From positions 124,001 through 188,000 of the forward strand of contig CAWJXB010000004.1 in assembly GCA_963846775.1 (NCBI GenBank): DNA of 64,000 bases, in the 5' to 3' direction. Each line of letters starts with the position of its first letter. Position 1 is the first letter of the stretch. The notes below the pieces were generated by a model. The model did not search any database. It was given only the letters and a program-made list of their open reading frames with translations, and was not told the origin of the DNA. Source of the stretch: CAVYXA01 sp963846775. Its GTDB lineage: Bacteria; Verrucomicrobiota; Verrucomicrobiia; Chthoniobacterales; UBA10450. The translations under genes were made by a program, and so were the position numbers. Below, in pieces: positions 60,789 through 64,000 of this stretch.

Positions 60789-62229
60789 ATGAATTCGCTA
60801 TTTCGTCACTGCATCGCGGGCAAAAACAGATTTGCGATGGCAATTGTGCTTTCCGCAGTCCTAAATCTGCTTGTTTCCGCAACGGCTCACGCCAGTGACG
60901 TGATCCAAAAAGGCGATATCGTCGTTGTCCCGTTGCGCGGCGAAGTTTCGCAGTCGCTTTTCATGTTCCTGCGACGCGCGATCAAAACCGCTGAGAATCA
61001 CGGCGCATCGGCGATTATTTTCGAGATGAACACGTACGGCGGCCAGCTCGACGCCGCGTCTGCGATCGTAGACGCGCTCAACCACACCACGATCCCGACT
61101 TACACATTCATCAACACGAACGCCGGGTCCGCTGGCTCGATCATCGCGCTCGCCACAAAACATATCTATATGGCACCGGTCAGCGCGATTGGCGCCGCTG
61201 CGCCGGTTCTGTCCACGGGGGAAGATCTTCCTGCCACGCTCAAGGAAAAAACCATCTCGGTACTGGACCGCGCTGATTCGCAATTCCGCCGCGCGCAACG
61301 GGCACAATCCCGACGTCGGCGAAGCGTTCATGAATAAGGACAAAGAAGTAAAAATCGGCGATCGCGTCGTGCACGCGAAAGGTACGTTGCTTACGCTCAA
61401 CGCGCAGGAAGCGACCGAGCGGGTCAACGACAAACCCGTATTGGCCGACGGCCTCGCCGATTCGATTGTCGATCTAAAGGAAAAGGCTCGGCTTACCGGC
61501 AACATCGTTTCGTTCGAGCCGACAGGTTTCGAACAGCTCGCCTTTTGGATCACTACGCTCTCGCCGCTGTTGCTTCTCGCCGGAATCATCGGCGCGTATC
61601 TTGAATTCAAAATCCCGGGCGTGACCTGGCCTGGCGTCATCTCGGCGATTTGTTTCGCGCTTTTCTTTCTGGGTCACTATCTCGCCGGACTGGCCGGCTG
61701 GGAAGTCGTTGCGCTCTTCTTTCTCGGATTGGTGCTGGTCTTGATCGAGGTCCTCTTTTTCGCGCACTCGACCATCGTTTTCGGCGTTCTTGGCGCGTTC
61801 CTGATCATCGCCTCGCTCCTTTGGGCCATGACCGATCATTACCCGGGCCAGAATTTCCTTCCGACGACGAAGATGCTAGTCATTCCGATGCGGAACCTCT
61901 CCATTGCCATCATCGGCTCGATGGTTGTCATCGCCTTGCTCGCTCGCTACCTCCCGCGCACCAGCTTCTATCGACGGTTTGCCTTGATCGATTCAAACCC
62001 GCGCGGTCCATCGTTCGGCGGTTCCCTCCGACAGTTCGAAACTTCGCTCGCGCTAACGACAGGAATGCAAGGCACCGCCATCACCGTGCTGCGTCCCAGC
62101 GGCAAAGCTCGTTTCGCCGATCATATTGTCGATGTTGTCACTGAAGGCGAGTTCATCCCGCCGCAAACGCCGGTCACCATTATCCAGACCGACGGCATGC
62201 GCGTGGTGGTGAAAGCGAGCGCAGTGTAG
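60789..62229 (+). pseudogene. NfeD/ClpP-class membrane serine protease with a +1 frameshift
   Basis: The N-terminal part has a signal peptide or helix (MAIVLSAVLNLLVSATAHA), then the ClpP-type protease domain VVPLRGEVSQSLFMFLRRAIK, IIFEMNTYGGQLDAASAIVDAL and the Ser loop INTNAGSAGSIIALATKHIYM. At about 61270 an extra C changes the frame; the second part continues DALIRNSAARNGHNPDVGEAFMNKD, then TMs (TLSPLLLLAGIIGAYLEFKIPG, VIEVLFFAHSTIVFGVLGAFLI) and a C-terminal NfeD-type OB domain (GMQGTAITVLRPSGKARFADHIVDV). Apart from the one base it looks complete. Confidence 0.85.
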
Positions 62230-62344
62230 CAGCAACTGCGTGGGGCTCTTCGGGGTCTGATCTTCAGGGCGTGTTAGCTCAGCGAGTTTGAATTTAAATC
62301 GTCATGATCTGTTCTGGCCTAACGAGATAGTGTCGATAGTAAGC

Positions 62345-62383
62345 TCAGACCCCTTTCTGTCTACCAGACCCCTTTCTGTCTAC
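62345..62383. repeat. Tandem 19-bp duplication
   Basis: CAGACCCCTTTCTGTCTAC occurs twice in tandem (62346-62364 and 62365-62383) at the 3' edge of the transposase remnant. Confidence 0.8.
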
Positions 62384-62639
62384 CTTTCGATGACTTCAAC
62401 GGCGAATCTCCGCTTCGGGTTGTTCGACTCTGCGTCCAGATTTGGAATTCGCTTTTGGAAAGGTTGGGTTGCCGCTCCGAGTGCGCCCATCGGTAGAGTA
62501 GCGGCAGCCGAATCCCCAGCTCGGGCCGCCGCCTAGCGGCGCTGCGGCCACTAGCCCGCCACAACTTTAGCGCCTCCTGTTTGTACTCTTCGGTATATCT
62601 CGTCGGGTGGCGAGCCGGCTTCCTTAACTGTGTCTTCAT
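62361..62639 (-). mobile_element. IS3-family transposase OrfA remnant
   Basis: A 92-codon frame begins with RYTEEYKQEALKLWRASGRSAA and LLYRWAHSERQ, the helix-turn-helix N-terminal part of an IS3-type OrfA. The remaining residues are not recognisable and no OrfB follows, so it is a remnant. No intact terminal repeats were found; the region around it (62230-62708) holds no other gene. Confidence 0.6.
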
Positions 62640-62708
62640 GTGGGCTCCTCATCGGTTTTTGACCCTTCGCCCAGTGTCAGTCAATTCAATGCAACCCTAC
62701 TCTGACCC

Positions 62709-62951
62709 TTATCTCGGACTCGTTAAATAGTGTATCAGGGTGTTCACTAGCACGAAAAGAGCGCCTAACATCGCAACCGTACCGGGCACTTTAATTACCA
62801 GCACCTGGAAACGCGTAAAAATCTTCTTCCGATTGTAACTCAGCAGACGCAAAACGCGTTCTGTGTCAAATACGGCCCAAACGGTTACGACAAATGCGAA
62901 AGACATAAACGCGAGTCCAGGTTTATCTGTAATCACAAATTGTTCGTTCAT
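62709..62951 (-). CDS. Small membrane protein next to the RHS gene
   Basis: An 80-residue protein with two predicted helices (GLAFMSFAFVVTVWAVF and VAMLGALFVLVNTLIHYL) and a charged linker (DTERVLRLLSYNRKKIFTRF). It starts 7 bp after the RHS-tail stop, on the same strand. Small membrane proteins downstream of RHS toxins are often immunity proteins; this is inference, and no family is recognised. Confidence 0.6.
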   Translation of the reverse strand: MNEQFVITDKPGLAFMSFAFVVTVWAVFDTERVLRLLSYNRKKIFTRFQVLVIKVPGTVAMLGALFVLVNTLIHYLTSPR

Positions 62952-62957
62952 CTTCTT

Positions 62958-63569
62958 CTACTCGCAGCCGTTCCCGGTCGTTTTCGTGTTCGTCGTGGTT
63001 TTGGTAATGGATAAACCCACCGTGTCGCCAGCTCCAGGTGGGCCAATAGAAAGGACACCCGTAGAACCGGAGTACGAATATTGCACCGAAAACCTCGCTG
63101 GGCCCACCCCGAAATTTAGCGTCCACGTCGTAAACGGTCCTGAAAGCTGATTCACAGATCTTGCGTTCGTGAAGAAAATGCTGCCTCCTCCCCCCACATC
63201 CGCGCCTAAGACGCCAGGTTGGCCACCTTGGCTTGGAGCAGCTGCTATCTGGCCTAAAAAATAGGCGACCGCAGTGCCGGTTCCTAGGCCTCCTTGTGAA
63301 AAGCCCGTTTGCTTATCGTAAAACACCCCGTATCCCAATGAGCCACTTGCAGTGGCACCTGTGGCTAGTAGACCGACGTCGCCGTTGCCGCCCGCAGCGA
63401 TTCCTATTCCAGCGCCAAATCCCTTCTTGCCGCACGGTTTTTTCTTAATATCTCTCTTGTTTTGATTGTTGGAGTTATGCTGTCCCACAGTACTTCGCCC
63501 CCACCACTGCCACCACCGCGCCCACCGGAGGTAATATCTCCGGGACCCGCCGGCTCCCAACCTCCCCAT
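62958..63569 (-). CDS. C-terminal tail of the RHS protein in a second frame
   Basis: A 203-codon frame with a glycine-rich beta character: GFGAGIGIAAGGNGDVGLLATGATASGSLGYGVFYDKQTGF, GGLGTGTAVAYFLGQ and VQYSYSGSTGVLSIGPPGAGDTVGLS in pieces. It overlaps the RHS-core frame by ~165 bp in another frame, so the two look like one gene with a frameshift (the shift is -1/+2, unlike the +1 shifts elsewhere). It may be the C-terminal variable domain of the RHS protein. Confidence 0.6.
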   Translation of the reverse strand: MGRLGAGGSRRYYLRWARWWQWWGRSTVGQHNSNNQNKRDIKKKPCGKKGFGAGIGIAAGGNGDVGLLATGATASGSLGYGVFYDKQTGFSQGGLGTGTAVAYFLGQIAAAPSQGGQPGVLGADVGGGGSIFFTNARSVNQLSGPFTTWTLNFGVGPARFSVQYSYSGSTGVLSIGPPGAGDTVGLSITKTTTNTKTTGNGCE

Positions 63570-64000
63570 TCTTCAGCCGTTAGAGGAAGATAACTAGCAG
63601 TAACATGAACACCTTGAGCGTCCGCCCAGCCACCTGTCGAACTATATTCCACGTATCGCCATGGAATATCGTCGATTAGCCCAGAAGGATCGCTTCGATT
63701 TTCTGGGTTGTTGCCGCAATAACGACATTGATTCGTGGCGTCACCGTCGAACCCGATCGGATCGGGCTGGATGAAACGGCCGATATCGGGCGAGTAGAAG
63801 CGGTTACGAAGATCATAGAGGCCCATCTCGCTGTACCATTGCTGGCCGGTGAAGAGATGGCGGATTCCGAAAGCAGAGGCTGTTACTTGCGAGTTGCCGT
63901 TAACGAAGGGAGTGCCGTGCAGATCGTATCGATACCACTCCTTTAAGCTCCCGTTGGTATCGGCCAGGTGTGACGTGCTCCCTTCGCCGTTCTGATAATA
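63404..64000 (-). CDS. RHS-repeat core protein, 5' truncated by the window edge
   Basis: The frame runs off the right edge. The RHS core is clear: LKEWYRYDLHGTPFVNGN, IRHLFTGQQWYSEMGLYDLRNRFYSPDIGRFIQPDPIGFDGDATN in pieces, then CRYCGNNPENRSDPSGLIDD, which is the RHS-associated core boundary. It is followed by a Gly-rich linker (ITSGGRGGGSGGG). RHS/YD proteins carry toxins or surface polymers; the C-terminal domain after the core is variable. The frame appears broken near 63500. Confidence 0.85.
   Translation of the reverse strand, partial: YYQNGEGSTSHLADTNGSLKEWYRYDLHGTPFVNGNSQVTASAFGIRHLFTGQQWYSEMGLYDLRNRFYSPDIGRFIQPDPIGFDGDATNQCRYCGNNPENRSDPSGLIDDIPWRYVEYSSTGGWADAQGVHVTASYLPLTAEEWGGWEPAGPGDITSGGRGGGSGGGEVLWDSITPTIKTREILRKNRAARRDLALE

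Noticed and set aside
1..64000. tRNA or rRNA genes
   Set aside because: I saw no cloverleaf-like sequence or T-loop signature by eye; a covariance-model scan would be needed to exclude them.

Overview
This window reads as a chromosomal segment of a soil-type Verrucomicrobiota bacterium. Spartobacteria/Chthoniobacterales is my best guess, because the gene set (OpcA-type Zwf partner, McsA/McsB/ClpC operon, DUF885, DUF971, choice-of-anchor Q proteins) and the heavy load of short palindromic intergenic repeats fit that group. The placement is inference: there is no rRNA or tRNA gene here to settle it. Most of the window is ordinary housekeeping DNA with good coding density.

Layout. 0.3-5.6 kb: rpoZ, smpB, a short-chain dehydrogenase, the zwf-opcA pair for the oxidative pentose phosphate pathway, and a HAD phosphatase. 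5.7-17.3 kb: a POT-like transporter, small secreted proteins, a phosphatase-serine hydroxymethyltransferase fusion, an mlaE-mlaF-mlaD lipid-transport operon ending in a YacL-type PIN-TRAM gene, and a XerC-type recombinase. 17.3-26 kb: a minus-strand run mcsA-mcsB-clpC-FAD oxidoreductase-glycosyltransferase, with ilvE and a LolD-type ATPase upstream. 26-41 kb: conserved singletons (DUF72, DUF885, yggS, DUF971, manA, obgE, nrdR, a HIT protein, metG, moeA), several of them broken by single-base insertions, between two inverted copies of a 270-bp element. 41-48 kb: a VOC protein, a zinc-ribbon protein, a membrane-anchored peroxiredoxin, a secreted beta-helix protein, rmlD, DUF1573, rhodanese and MauE-like genes. 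47.8-51.9 kb: fatty-acid/polyene-type genes (FabG, two hotdog dehydratases, an acyltransferase, a methyltransferase). 52.8-55.1 kb: msrA, pgl and a sugar epimerase. 56.3-60.7 kb: an anti-sigma-like gene, rpoD and dnaG. 60.8-64 kb: a frameshifted nfeD-type gene, an IS3 remnant and the 3' end of an RHS-repeat gene followed by a small membrane protein.

The most notable observation is at 42403..43281 (minus). A peroxiredoxin-like gene has an in-frame TGA exactly where the peroxidatic cysteine should be (FYRGFW-TGA-PLC). The TGA is followed at the right distance by a hairpin with a 7-bp perfect stem and a five-base loop with G at position 2, as expected for a bacterial SECIS. I read it as a membrane-anchored selenocysteine peroxiredoxin with a U-x-x-C motif.

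The second theme is repeats. At least five families of short-unit or palindromic repeats fill the intergenic spaces. Several copies lie in frame inside conserved genes (dnaG, obgE, lolD, metG, the MauE-like gene), adding repeat-encoded peptides to the proteins. Two larger MITE-like elements, the 270-bp pair and a 275-bp element with ~32-bp terminal inverted repeats, are also present. Five genes (manA, obgE, metG, moeA, nfeD) carry +1 frameshifts. In metG many more indels follow, so it is clearly decayed.
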